Of a stretch of 64,000 bases of DNA, positions 12,556 through 22,080 are shown piece by piece. Position numbers and translations under genes: made by a program. The notes beneath the pieces were generated by a model. It made no database searches, had not been told where the DNA came from, and was given only the letters and a program-made list of their open reading frames with translations. This DNA is from Ipomoea triloba (taxonomy: Eukaryota > Streptophyta > Magnoliopsida > Solanales > Convolvulaceae), in the NCBI RefSeq assembly GCF_003576645.1, contig NC_044919.1, positions 20,884,529 through 20,948,528 on the forward strand. Direction: 5' to 3'. Position 1 is the stretch's first letter. Each line of letters opens with the position of its first letter.

Positions 12556-12734
12556 TAATAAATAAAATAGTGAGAAGTTCATATATATATATATACCACA
12601 AAAGATGGATCTTGTTTATGAAGATGAGCTTTCATGAGCTGAATTTTGTTCCTCTCTAGCTCACTAAATCCTGCATTTTCTGCCTCTTCCACTTTCTGAC
12701 TCTCGTTTTGCTCAGTTTCCATTTCTCTCTCCAT
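1743..12734 (-). CDS. SEC14-like CRAL-TRIO lipid-transfer protein, 6 exons, 267 aa
   Basis: Exons on the minus strand are 12734-12597, 11965-11707, 8390-8354, 8265-8160, 3651-3541 and 1895-1743. All have GT-AG borders and the phases agree, giving 804 bp including the TAG stop. A second in-frame ATG lies four codons downstream at 12722. The N-terminal helical part (about residues 20-90) has the family core MRRFLQARNLDIEKA. The lipid-binding CRAL-TRIO fold follows, with GVDKQGRPIVVV (105-116), FALDKVCAR, LDLQGYGYSNSD (157-168), DYYPERLGK (181-189) and the terminal YGGKQPLVP. Proteins of this family bind and exchange phosphatidylinositol or other hydrophobic ligands, usually in the cytosol or at membranes. 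The length suits the small plant SEC14 class without a GOLD domain. No stop or frameshift was seen. Introns 2 (3.3 kb) and 4 (4.5 kb) are packed with transposons. The ligand cannot be told from sequence. Confidence 0.9.
2340..3475. mobile_element. Pair of related MITE-like sequences in intron 5
   Basis: GTTTGGTTGAAAGGAATTG near 2,795 is matched in inverted form by CCATGGCTTCCAACCAAACGG near 3,450, so 2,790-3,475 looks like a terminal-inverted-repeat element. A diverged relative begins near 2,345 (TGTTTGGTAGATGAGAATTAC). Both contain repeated GAATTGCAATTCC words and the phrase 'aaatcctacc'. The right arm comes within 70 bases of exon 5 of the SEC14-like gene or overlaps its intron edge. Superfamily uncertain; PIF/Harbinger or hAT are possible. 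Confidence 0.45.
3951..4833. mobile_element. MULE-type MITE with ~170-bp terminal inverted repeats
   Basis: The ends are GAGTTAATACCACAAATGG and its near-complement CCATTTGTGATATTAACTC. Inverted similarity continues inward for about 170 bases on each side, through 'aggggtattgtcgtcaaatt' and its complement. A perfect 10-bp direct repeat, AAATTATATA, flanks it at 3941-3950 and 4834-4843, which fits Mutator-like insertion although it is low in complexity. The core is AT-rich, non-coding, and includes a (TA)n tract at about 4119-4168. It sits in intron 4 of the SEC14-like gene. Confidence 0.75.
4119..4168. repeat. (TA)n microsatellite
   Basis: About 25 TA dinucleotides inside the MULE-type MITE. 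Confidence 0.9.
5030..5350. repeat. Minisatellite, ~22-bp unit ACTTAAGGTGCGTCATTTTA
   Basis: At least twelve imperfect copies of a unit near ACTTAAGGTGCGTCATTTTA follow head to tail, with substitutions in most copies (GCATC, GTGTC, GCGCCC). The array is flanked by 'caaatgcggaggttg' on the left and a palindromic GATCTAGATTTGATCAAC on the right, so it may be the core of a transposon such as a Helitron. It lies in intron 4 of the SEC14-like gene. Confidence 0.85.
6023..6185 (+). mobile_element. tRNA-derived SINE, near full length
   Basis: A tRNA-like head has an A-box-like GTGGTCTAGTGGCACTCGG and a B-box-like GGGTTCTCGCCTC. It is followed by a body ending AACAGATACTACATTGTAAC and AGTACTAAAAAAA. 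The same family occurs at least eight more times in the window. It lies in intron 4 of the SEC14-like gene. It is a retroposon and not a tRNA gene. Confidence 0.8.
6724..6792. repeat. (ATT)n microsatellite
   Basis: About 22 consecutive ATT trinucleotides in intron 4 of the SEC14-like gene. Confidence 0.95.
6997..7509. mobile_element. MULE-type MITE with internal 118-bp triplication
   Basis: The ends are CAGTCGTTATACCGTGGACC and the complement of CAATTATATCGTGGACCACG. They are flanked by a perfect 11-bp direct repeat, CGTTTGAATAA, at 6986-6996 and 7510-7520. The core holds three copies of a ~118-bp unit built on GAAATGTAACTGTAGTTGTG and ending 'gaactgatactgaataaca'. Inner parts also form a CCATAATGCATTATGG palindrome. 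No coding capacity. It lies in intron 4. Confidence 0.75.
7636..7762 (-). mobile_element. SINE copy
   Basis: On the minus strand it starts CAAGACCTTGTGGTCTAGTAG, carries a B-box-like GGGTTCGAGTTTC and ends in 'aataatactcaaaa'. The segment with the usual AACAGATACTAC box is partly lost. It lies 400 bases from exon 4 of the SEC14-like gene. Confidence 0.7.
8490..10271. mobile_element. Non-autonomous Tip100-like hAT element
   Basis: The left end is CAGTGACGGAGCCACTG followed by a C/G-rich palindromic stretch (GGGGGCAGCTGCCCCC). The right end reads CAGGGACGTATCCAAG on the other strand and matches the left at 11 of the first 14 positions. Flanking 8-mers are GTCGTATT (8482-8489) and GTCGTATC (10272-10279), 7 of 8 identical, the hAT signature length. 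The CAGKGRCGGAGCCA start is known from Tip100-type elements. The 1,782 bases have no transposase. A Helitron appears to have jumped into it. Confidence 0.75.
8763..10008 (-). mobile_element. Nested Helitron, 3' end certain, 5' end tentative
   Basis: On the minus strand the sequence reads CATTCGCGCAATGCGTGTAT, then AAAA and CTAG followed by T, the classical Helitron 3' hairpin and CTRR end, here at 8763-8785. The element therefore extends to higher coordinates. A possible 5' TC end lies at 10007-10008 (or 9998-9999), next to T as required, but this is weak. The interior contains a ~200-bp tandem duplication (GCTTCAATTTGTTGGGT at about 9,380 and 9,575) and no helicase. Confidence 0.55.
10280..11468. 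other. AT-rich part of SEC14 intron 2, no gene seen
   Basis: The stretch has weak repeats of 'cactttagtttcatttgac' and a GAACCGTAGTCC-type end near 10,556 that recalls the MULE at 6997. No open frame with coding character and no intact element was recognised. Confidence 0.6.
11469..11674. repeat. 103-bp tandem duplication next to SEC14 exon 2
   Basis: Bases 11469-11571 are repeated at 11572-11674 with about one difference (ACTAATG versus CCAATG). The copies end 32 bases before the exon 2 donor at 11706, so the duplication lies just inside intron 2. The near identity points to a recent event. Confidence 0.9.
12256..12356 (-). mobile_element. SINE with perfect 14-bp target duplication
   Basis: ACGTTTCTAGTTCT occurs at 12242-12255 and 12357-12370. 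Between them, on the minus strand, are TGCCAAGGACCTTGTGGTCC, a shortened middle, AACAGATACTGCATTGTAAT and a long A tail. The duplicated target and terminal A tract are the hallmarks of target-primed insertion. The B-box region is deleted. It lies in intron 1 of the SEC14-like gene. Confidence 0.9.
12513..12556. repeat. (AAT)n microsatellite
   Basis: About 14 AAT trinucleotides about 40 bases from the exon 1 donor of the SEC14-like gene. Confidence 0.9.
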
Positions 12735-13001
12735 TAAACGGGAAAAAGCTATTACTCACAAATAAGGAATTGAGGAAGATGAGAGAAGGAAGCACTTTAT
12801 TAATTAAGGATAGGAAAAGCTCGCTGGAGATTGATAACTACGTTTATCAAAGTTTTGTTATATAATGGAAATTTGGCTTTCTTTTTCTGCATCAACACTA
12901 TTTTTGAACAGGCATATCATATGGCATCCACATTTATTACATGCCGCTTTAACTACTTTCTCCCCATATTAATTAATTCAGCCCTAAAGGCCCCAGACGG
13001 C

Positions 13002-13744
13002 CAGACCCCTACCTAACAAAATTATGGAGGAATAAATCATAATGATTTAGCACACAAATCACACATTTAGTTATGCCGTGGACCCAGGTCCACCTTACAA
13101 TTAAGGTGGACCTGGGTCCAATACGACGTTGTTTCACAATTTTTATTTTTTTAAAAGAAGAAAATTAACGGCGTTAACGGCTCCTCATCGCAATAGAACA
13201 CAAACTCTACATTCACAGACCCTATACTCCACATTCACAATTTGAAAACTCCATATTCACACATTACAGAGTTATATGTTTAGTAACTATATTACCACTG
13301 TTATGCATTCACACATTCAAAACTCTATATTCAGAGGACTCCATATTCACAACTTGGGAACTCCACATTCACACATTACATGGCTACAAGTTGCTAGAAC
13401 TCTGTTAACTCTGCTACAGATTCACACATTCATAACTCTACATTCACAAATTCTATACTCCATATTCACAATTTGAAACCTCCACATTCGCACATTTCAA
13501 GGGGCTGCTAGAACTCTGTTAATTCTACTACAGATTCACACATTCATAACTCTACATTCACAAATTCTATACTCCATATTCACAATTTGAAACCTCCACA
13601 TTTACACATTTTAGGGCTATATGTTTTTTTTAAAAAAATACAGTGAAACGGCGTCGTATTAGACCCAGGTCCACGGCATAATTTGCGCCCCAGACCCCTG
13701 CCTAACAAAATTATGGAGGAATAAATCATAATGATTTAGCACAC
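13002..13744. repeat. 54-bp direct repeats flanking a MITE
   Basis: Bases 13002-13055 (starting CAGACCCCTACC and ending TTTAGCACAC) recur at 13691-13744 with one change. The two copies bracket the MITE at 13071-13681 and are offset by 689 bases. This is too long for a transposase-made target duplication, so it suggests a segment duplication or recombination linked to the element. Confidence 0.85.
13071..13681. mobile_element. MITE with GGACCCAGGTCC ends and TTCACA-rich core
   Basis: The left end is TTATGCCGTGGACCCAGG. The right end, read on the other strand, is TTATGCCGTGGACCTGGG, and similarity continues into AATACGACG and CGTTTCAC. The core has many copies of CTCCATATTCACAATTTGAA. No coding capacity. 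It matches the repeat at 734-1248 in both ends and core. Confidence 0.75.
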
Positions 13745-13762
13745 TGGTGTCTACAAAAAGTC

Positions 13763-13895
13763 AGACAACAAACTCTGTTACAATGTAGTATCTGTTCATA
13801 CATACTTTCTCAATCTACTGAAGCACAAAGAGCCACACCCCCACTGGGGATCGAACCTGTGACCTCTCACTTGGGAGGGTCACACTGCTCTTATT
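13763..13895 (-). mobile_element. SINE copy
   Basis: The minus strand shows a B-box-like GGTTCGATCCCC, the body phrase TTGTGCTTCAGTAGATTGAG and AACAGATACTACATTGTAAC. Its A-box end is diverged and the tail is short. The surrounding 13,896-14,200 has no recognisable gene. Confidence 0.7.
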
Positions 13896-14199
13896 AGAGT
13901 TTGATCCTACATGTGTAGACATCCACAAATATATCTAATCACCATTTTTATATCCAAAAATAATAAATCGGGAATAGAATTTTGGTCCTTCAATTGTTGT
14001 CATTTTGTACATGTAGTCTATGTCTTTCCTATTTTTTTTCTTTAATTTTAAATGTTGTCCTCCAATTGTCTAAAAAGTTATCAAATTAGTTTCTCAATAT
14101 TGGGGTACCCGTTAGCAATGTTAATGTCGATGGTTTCCTAACGTCATTTGTGACATTTCTTATATCTTTCCATTGTCTGTGTTTACTTTCCTTGTCTCT

Positions 14200-15145
14200 G
14201 CGTAAGTTACAATTTTTAATTTTTGAGAAATAATCATAAATTAATTTAAGTTCGAAGAGAAAACATTACAAATAATAAATTGGAGGGATTCACAACCCAA
14301 GGAAGATTTTCCTTAAAACGCCTCAACATTTTGTGTAGAGCAAAAAGATAAGTTCAACGCAAAATAAGTCTCTAATGATTGGAAAGTCTAACAAGTCTAC
14401 CTAACCTCCGGATTACACGCTAGTCTTTACTTACTGATAATAGACTTTTTGAAATGGATTTTCTCTCTAACGGATCCTTTTCAAAACGCATATAAATACC
14501 CCCTTCCAAGACTTGAAGAAGGTGCTGGTCAATCTAAGAAATTCATTAAGTGTTCAAAGAACTGGTCAATCTAAGAAAGTTTCATAATCCGTGACCAATG
14601 AGAGAGATCCATGCTCAAACCGAGAAGATCAAGATCATTCAAAGCCAAGACTTCTAGTTGGAGATTGATCGAAGAACATTTTCTTCAACCCTTGTGTATC
14701 TCTACTTGGTAGAAGTACAAAGAGGCGGAGTAAACTCGATTGAGTTGAAAATCTATGGAGTTCAAGGCCGGCTTTGTGTTCAAGGTTTGAACATCCTATT
14801 GTACTAACGAAATAGTCAAACATCCTAAGTGTTTACGGAGAAGAGTGGAGTAGGCTAAGTTAGCCAAACCACTATAACAATCTCTCTCAATCCCTTTACT
14901 TTATTGCTTTAAATTCTAGTATATATAACATTCACGCAAACCTAATCCTTTAAACAACAAACTATGTGCAAACACACTAATAGAGGTATATTTAATTTTT
15001 GCTGCGTAAACTCTTGAATTGTTGAAGTAGCAAAGAAGTAACCCTTCAGAGCTTCTTCATCCAAATCGTTAATTTTCAAAATTCTGTTCAAGTGTATTCA
15101 CTACCCCACCTCTAGACTTGAAACCCCTATCCACCGGGGTCAACA
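14200..15145 (+). mobile_element. LTR-like sequence, probably Ty1-copia type
   Basis: A TATA-like CATATAAATACCCCC near 14,489 and a run ending TTCACTACCCCACCTCTAG, then 'ccaccggggtcaaca' at about 15,145, look like the R-U5 side of a copia-class LTR. No TG start, primer-binding site or protein-coding interior was found, so the borders are approximate. Bases 15,146-15,583 beyond it show only AT-rich sequence. Confidence 0.35.
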
Positions 15146-15839
15146 TTATCAACAATAGCCAATAGCCAATAAATGAATGCTCAGCTCTTTTATAATGGTT
15201 CACATTGCCATAAAACATAAAAGAGCAATTTGTGATACAAACACAATCATCACATGATTGTTAGTGCATTCACCATACAATGTAGGGAGTGGTCATATCA
15301 ATAAAACTTATCACAACATTTTATGGTTCAATCATGCTCTCAATTTTAAAAATCTATTAGGCACATAGATGTATCTCTCTTAAATAGTGGTCATAGTAAA
15401 AGATTATCACATAGATGATCGCTCTTCTAATGTTAATCATGTGATATAGGCAACTTTCAAGAAAATATGATTAGTTGCACATAATAGATAGTCATCTATA
15501 ACGTAAACATATGCATGTATAAATATTTTCTCTTGGGAACAAGGATACTTAGCTTTTAATTCGTTGAAAATGTAGGCGGTAATATACACTAGTACAAAAT
15601 AGAGCATAAATTTAGGACCAGCTGCGTCCGAAGTTGAAACTCCGGACGCACAAATTGACGCGGTGACATTTTTGTAATTAAATTGTATACATTTTTTTTT
15701 TTAAATTGGCTAGCTGCGTCTGAAGTTGGAACTTCGGACGCAGTTGTTTTACGAAAGACACGTAGCTGCGTCCGAAGTAACTTCAGACACAACTACTTTA
15801 TTATTATTATTTTTTAATTTTCAGATCTAGATCTGAATA

Positions 15840-16164
15840 TCAGATCTGAATATCCAAAAAACGAACGCAGACCTCGCCGCCTCGCCTCGCCGTTCGCCTT
15901 CGCATCTCTTCCGCCGTTCGCTCTCCGTCGCCCATCGCTCTCCAGCCGTCGTCGCTCCGTCACCCAGCCGCCGTCCACCTCCATCGCCGCCGCCGCTTTA
16001 GACCTCCATCGCCCAGCACGCTGCTAGCTTTCTCGGCGCCGGACGAACTGCCACACCTCCTCGCCGCCGGACGCCACTGCAGACCTCCTCCCCGTTTCGC
16101 AGCACCACCCCGCGCCTGGCGCCCTCCCCGCGTTCGCCGCTGTCGGTCCGTCGTCGATCATCAG
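15840..16164 (+). other. GC-rich leader exon of the CACTA gene
   Basis: Within AT-rich surroundings this segment is very rich in CCGCC, TCGCC and CTCC words. It ends ATCATCAG|GTACGT, a strong donor, and the matching acceptor GACAATAG lies at 17338 just before the transposase ATG. It is most likely the untranslated first exon. A captured host-gene leader is possible but no protein could be recognised. Confidence 0.6.
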
Positions 16165-17338
16165 GTACGTATCTTTTTTTGTTTATTTTATTTATTTGTT
16201 TTATACATAATAAATATTTATTATTGTTAAATTTAATTTTGATTAATTATTGTGTATTATTAGAAGCTAAGTAATTATATACTTGCTATTATATGCATAT
16301 CTATATGTTTTAAAGAAATTGTGTATTATGCATATCTATATACTTGCTATTATATGTTTTATATGTAAATAGCTAGTTTTAATTAGTATTTTAAAATTTA
16401 AATTATTTAGTTAGTTTTAGTTAATAAAATTTTTAATTAGTTTTTGGTAGTATTTTAAATTTTACAATAAAGTGTACAATAAATAATAAGAAGCTAAGTA
16501 ATTATAAAAAATTCAAGTAAATCAAATAATTATCAATAAAGTATATAATCAAAATTAACAAAGTGTCCAATAAATAAGAAATAATTATCACATTCAAGTA
16601 TATAAGTAAATACTCAATAAAGTATATAACCATGTTTAACAAAGTGTCCAATAAATTTTTAATTAGTTTTTGGTAGTATTTTAAATTTTCAATTATTGAA
16701 CTTGAGCCTATAAAGTGTCCAATAAATAATTAGAAGCTAAGTAATTATAAAAAATTTAAGTAAATCAAATAATTATCAATAAAGTATATAATCAAAATTA
16801 ACAAAGTGTCCAATAAATAAGAAATAATTATCACATTCAAGTATATAAGTAAATACTCAATAAAGTATATAACCAAAATTAACAAAGTCTCCAATAAATA
16901 ATAAATAATTATCACATTCAAGTATATTAGTAAATACTCAATAAAGTATATAACCATGTTTAACAAAGTGTCCAATAAATTTTTAATTAGTTTTTGGTAG
17001 TATTTTAAATTTTCAATTATTGAACTTGAGCCTATAAAGTGTCCAATAAATAATTAGAAGCTAAGTAATTATAAAAAATTTAAGTAAATCAAATAATTAT
17101 CAATAAAGTATATAATCAAAATTAACAAAGTGTCCAATAAATAAGAAATAATTATCACATTCAAGTATATAAGTAAATACTCAATAAAGTATATAACCAA
17201 AATTAACAAAGTGTCCAATAAATTTTTATTTTGTTTTTGGTAGTATTTTAAATTTTCAATTATTGAACTTGAGTCTTTAAGTTGTAGCTCAAATAAACTA
17301 ATTCATTTATCATATTATAAATGTTTGTGTGACAATAG
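16165..17338 (+). repeat. CACTA intron 1 with three ~300-bp tandem copies
   Basis: The phrase AACAAAGTGTCCAATAAAT and the block 'agaagctaagtaattataaaa' recur in order at about 16,490, 16,733 and 17,056. Each unit ends with 'tttttggtagtattttaaat'. No gene is encoded; open frames here come only from the repeat. Confidence 0.8.
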
Positions 17339-17343
17339 GAGAT

Positions 17344-19989
17344 ATGGATCGGAGTTGGATGTATAAGAAACGTAATACACTTGAATATGTCAATGGGGTT
17401 CTAGACTTTGTACAAATTGCCGAGGAATATGCAAGTAAAATTGGTGAAAAATATATAGTGTGTCCTTGTTGTGATTGTAGAAATCTAAAAAAGTTTCGTG
17501 GGATTGATGAAATTAAGAGTCATTTGATACGTCGTGGTTTTAAAGAAGGATATGACCCGTGGATATGGCATGGTGAAAATGTACCTTTTAGTACAGATGA
17601 TGTCGAATTAGATATAGAGAAAGATAAACGTAAAGAAGATAATGTTAGAAATGATGAAGACAATGACCGGCTAGATGAATTGATGCGAGATATGCAAGGG
17701 GATTTGAATGAACTGCCTCAAGAGTTTGAAACTTTTTTTGAAAATTCTGGAAAACCTTTGTTTTCTGGATGTAGTAAATTTACAAAGTTATCATCAATGC
17801 TTAAATTGTATAACTTAAAAGCAAAGAATAGGTGGAGTGATAAGAGTTTCACGGAGTTATTGAAACTTTTAAAGGACATGCTTCCTGATGATAACGAACT
17901 TCCTTGTTCAACTTATGAGGCAAAGAAAATGTTATGTCCGTTGAGTATGGACATTGAAAGGATCCATGCAACGATTGTATTTTGTATTGGAAACAATACA
18001 AAGACTTGCATGTGTGTCCGAATTGTGGAGCATCGCGTTATAAACGGAAAGGATACGATGATACATGTGAGAAGAAGAAAGGTGCTCCTGCGAAGGTGTT
18101 GTGGTATCTACGGTGATTCCAAGGTTCAAGCGTTTGTTTGCAAATCCAAATGATGCAAACAATTTGCAATGTCATGCTGTTGGTAGAAAAGAAGATGGAA
18201 AGTTGAGACATCCCGCCGATTCTCCTCAATGGAAGAACATTAATATGAAGTTTCCTGAATTCGGTTCCGAAAACCGAAATCTTAGGCTTGGACTATGCAC
18301 AGATGGAATGAATCCTCGTGGTAACATGAGCAGTCGCCATAGCACTTGGCCAGTTCTTTTAACAGTTTACAATCTTCCTCCTTGGTTATGCATGAAGCGT
18401 AAATACATCATGTTATCTTTGTTAATATCTGGGCCTAAACAACCAAGAAACGACATAGATGTGTACTTGACACCGCTTATTGAAGATTTAAAGATACTGT
18501 GGAATGAAGGTGTGGCGGTGTTTGATGCTCATAGCCAAACCAACTTCAACTTGCGAGCCATGCTGTTATGCATAATCAATGACTTCCCAGCATATGGTAA
18601 CTTGTCAGGATATACTACTAAAGGGGCTAAGGCATGCCCTATTTGTGAAGATGAAATAGATGATCTTTGGCTAAACAATAGTAAGAAAAATGTGTTCATG
18701 AGTCATCGAATCTTTCTACCTATTGACCATCCTTATAGAAAGAAGAAAAAAGTTTTCAATGGAAAATCTGAGACTAGAGTGGCTCGCTCACCATTATCAG
18801 GGGATGTCGTTTATGAAAGAGTAAAAAACATTGATATTGTGTTTGGAAAAACTTCAAAAACAAGTCAGAAGGGTATTTGGAAAAAGAGGTCTATATTCTG
18901 GGATTTACCATATTGGGAGCACTTATCTGTTAGACATTGTCTTGATGTAATGCATGTAGAGAAAAATATTTGTGATAGCATTATCGGGACATTGTTGAAT
19001 ATTCCAGGTAAGACGAAAGATGGTATAAAAGCTAGAAAAGATATGGTTGAAATGGGGATAAGGGATCAGTTAGCACCACAGGACTCGGGAAAGAGGGCAT
19101 ACTTACCTCCAGCTTGTTATACTTTGTCTAAAAAGGAGAAAACAAGTTTTTGTAGCTGTCTGAATGGTATTAAGGTTCCTTCCGGCTATTCATCTAATAT
19201 TAAAAAACTTGTTTCAATGAAGGACCTTAAATTGGTTGGTATGAAATCTCATGATTGCCATGTGTTAATGCAACATATGCTACCTGTTGCTATTAGAGGC
19301 ATATTACCAAACCATGTTAGACAAACCATTACCAAGCTTTGTTACTTTTTCAATGCCATTAGTAGTAAAGTTGTTGAGCTTTGTTACTTTTTCAATGCCA
19401 TTAGTAGTAAAGTTGTTGATCCAGATGTGTTAGATTCTGCCATTAGTAGTAAAGTTGTTGATCCAGATGTGTTAGATTCATTGCAAGCTGATGTGATAGT
19501 AACTTTATGCCAATTTGAAATGTACTTCCCCCCATCATTTTTTGATTTTATGGTGCATTTAACAGTACACTTGGTGTGGGAAATTAAAATGTGTGGTCCT
19601 GTATTTTTAAGGTATATATCAAAATTGTTTTATATATTTTATAAGGGTATTAGTAATGTTTTATTGTTTAACTTTCTAATATATATATACATCAAAATTT
19701 ATAATTTATAGTGTCCTACACAATCCGGTAGTGTGGAGTGCGGATATTATGTCTTGCGATTTATGTTTGAGATATGCACTCAATACTATGAGTATGAAGA
19801 TTTAGCATCGGTAAGTAAAATTTAATAAAACTAAAGAATTTTAAATTATATTTTATTAATGTTAAAACTAATAATTTGATAATTTTTAAATTTTTGTAGG
19901 CATTTGCGGGGTCAAAGTCCTACACGGAGAATCAAATCCATGAAATTCGTGAAATTTGGGCTAAATACTTTTGTGAAGAATGCTTATGA
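17344..19989 (+). pseudogene. CACTA transposase (TNPD-like) fused to ULP1-like C-terminus, frameshifted
   Basis: The ATG at 17344 opens MDRSWMYKKR, the start of the transposase-associated domain, with a CPCCDC...H zinc-like cluster. The Tnp2 transposase core follows: HVCPNCGASRYKRK, LRLGLCTDGMNP, KACPICEDE, HCLDVMHVEKNICDS. Two frame changes disable it. One is near 17,965-17,973, where a few bases are missing. The other is near 18,108, where one C seems lost in 'tatctacggtgattcc'. Residues near 19,320-19,490 contain small tandem duplications of NAISSKVV. After a donor at 19611|GTATAT, exons at 19712-19810 and 19900-19989 encode QSGSVECGYYV, the cysteine active-site motif of ULP1/C48 peptidases. 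The rest of both the DUF4218-like and protease domains is missing. Confidence 0.88.
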
Positions 19990-20534
19990 CATTTTGTGTA
20001 GGTAAAGTGTTGTAATGATGTAATGATGAATGTGTTATGTTTTATAAAATTGTAATGATGTATGTGTTAAGTATTTGGTATATGTTAAAATTATGTGTTT
20101 ACTATTAACATTATGTGTTTACTTATTATGTTTTATTTGGTATGTGTTAAGTATTTTGGTAACGTAGTTTTACTTTGAATTGGTGAGAAATATTTAGATT
20201 TGAAGTAGCTAGTGTTGAAGTTGATATATTGTTGAAGTTTTGAAAACATTGAAGTAGCTTTGAAGTGTTGAAGTGTTGGATAGGTGTGGTTTGATGTGGT
20301 GTGGTTTGATGTTTGGTGTATGGTTTTGATGTGGTGTGGTTTGATGTTGAAAACTATGAATAGATTATTGTTTTGAGAATTTTTTAGCGTTGAGATTTGT
20401 GAAGTTGGTATGTTTTGATGTGTATGTGTTGAGAGCTGGACAATAATTATATTGTAAATGCTACAGAAAATTATTTGGGGTGCACAACAAAATAAATAGC
20501 ATATTAAAAAAATTTAAAAAATTAAAAAAAAATG

Positions 20535-20710
20535 TCAGCTGCGTCCGGAACTGGGCAGTTCCGAACGCAGCTGGTATATAATAATAAAAAAAATAAAGCT
20601 GCGTCCGGAACTGCCCAGTTCCGGACGCAGATAGTCCATGGCATCTGCGTCTCCGACATATGCGTCCGGAGTACTCCGGACGCAGATAGTCCAAAACTCC
20701 GGACGCAGAT
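20535..20710. repeat. CACTA 3' subterminal palindromes
   Basis: Three to four copies of CTGCGTCCGGAACTG, each near its own complement CAGTTCCGGACGCAG, form strong hairpins here. The matching array at the other end spans about 15,620-15,800 with GCTGCGTCCGAAGTT. Confidence 0.85.
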
Positions 20711-20732
20711 GCCTGTTTATGTACTAGTGATA

Positions 20733-20960
20733 CTAATATCCAAAGTCGATGTTCACTTGCTGTGAATTTGAACAGCATCTCAGCTCCCTTAGCTTTCCTT
20801 TCGTTGTCATCAATATCAACAATTTTGATAATACAAGACCTTTTTGATAAAAAAATTTCATCACCACAACAAAGCTTATGAGAAATATTCTGTTGGATAA
20901 ATAACACTAAATGACATTTTAAGTGGCTATTTTGTGGTACAATTAAAAGTGGGGTCCACA
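20733..20960 (-). other. Unidentified open stretch after the CACTA element
   Basis: On the minus strand about 60 codons stay open and read plausibly (for example EIFLSKRSCIIKIVDIDD, then KGAEMLFKFTASEHRLWIL). The frame runs into the CACTA end, so if it was an exon it was broken by the insertion. I do not recognise the protein, and chance cannot be excluded. Confidence 0.25.
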
Positions 20961-21019
20961 TCCGGTTTGGGCCAGATCAATGTAGATTCGGGTTTTTCGT
21001 AGTTAGACAAAGAGATCCA

Positions 21020-22080
21020 TATATTGTACGCTCAAAATGGATAATGGGTGAATGAGAAATTGGTTCTCAAAGTAGACCCATTTGAGATGGAATTTGGGTG
21101 AGGAAAAAACTTATGTAGCTTTTGTCCCACATTGGTTGGGAATGAAGATTTGAACCACTATATATACAAGAGTCTTTTTATGACTAAGTAACTTGTATAA
21201 CATAGATGTTCTCTTTCGCGCACAGGGGGTGCAAAGCAAATCCACCAAATCCCAACTCGTGTACGTCGGCACCCCCCGAAAAAATGATTTTTCGAGAGAC
21301 AAAATGCGCGGAGAGGTAGTTCGCGGGTTGGTGCGCGCGATGCACTGCGTGTGATGTCTCGCGGCACGACTCTGGTGACCTCTCGAAAGCGACGTTTGCG
21401 GATGTCTTGCAGCTCACCCCTCTTGGCGTTTCACCTATTTTGTCCGTTCAAAAATGACTCTTGACATTACGCCAATTAATCAAAAATGACTCTTGACATT
21501 ACGCCAATTAATATGATTACCCCTCTTGGCGTTTCACCTACTCTGTCCGTTCAAAAATGATTAAAGGACATGTTAGTTGGTGTTATTATTTTGCTTAGTG
21601 GGAGGATGTTACGAACAGAATTAAATGTCAGATTTAATGCTATGATCCTCATCCTCTACTATATATTCGTTTGATGAGCAGTAGATTTGTACAAGACACA
21701 AGAGAACACCCGAATACACTGCTTTTCTACCCTCAAAACACTGCTCATCCCATCCTTTCCTTCAAGCCATCTGCGTTTCATCCTACGTTTTAGTTTGCCG
21801 GGCTCCAAGTTTGTGTGCTCAAACGCCGGAGTCGTAGTACGTTTTATCCTTGGAAACCTAGAACGCAACGCTCCAGCACCCCGGGAGGCGGTAAATAAGG
21901 TTTTAAGGACAGTGGCACTATGACTCGTGCTTCCAACCAACCCGAGTTCGTTCAGTTTCATCAGATCACCTTGGCTATTCCAGGTTTATTCAACCTTTTA
22001 TAGGTTTATTTTCCTGGTTTTAATTATCATTCGTGGATTATTATTATTTGTATTTTCCATTTGCTTTGTAACTTTCGAGA
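21020..22080 (+). mobile_element. LTR-like sequence, probably Ty1-copia type
   Basis: The phrase TTTGTCCCACATTGGTTGGG, a TATA-like CACTATATATACAAG at about 21,160, and a later leader region resemble copia LTRs. It contains internal direct repeats: ATGACTCTTGACATTACGCC at about 21,453 and 21,486, and CCCCTCTTGGCGTTTCACCT at about 21,417 and 21,521. Ends, target duplication and polyprotein were not found. Short open frames here overlap on both strands and are not credible genes. Confidence 0.35.

Larger units (their letters stand above)
15587..20729 (+). mobile_element. Complete CACTA (En/Spm) transposon
   Basis: The element starts CACTAGTACAAAA and ends with TTTATGTACTAGTG, the complement of CACTAGTACATAAA. 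It is flanked by the 3-bp target repeat ATA at 15584-15586 and 20730-20732. Subterminal regions at both ends carry repeated GCTGCGTCCGAAGTT / GGACGCAGCT words in both orientations, the expected TNPA-type binding arrays. It is 5,143 bp long. The interior has a GC-rich leader exon, an intron with a triplicated repeat, a TNPD-like gene and a ULP1-like tail. The gene is frameshifted, so mobility would need helper proteins. Confidence 0.92.

Noticed and set aside
16745..16975. 76-codon minus-strand frame made of isoleucine/leucine/tyrosine repeats
   Set aside because: It is a translation of the AT-rich triplicated intron repeat of the CACTA element.
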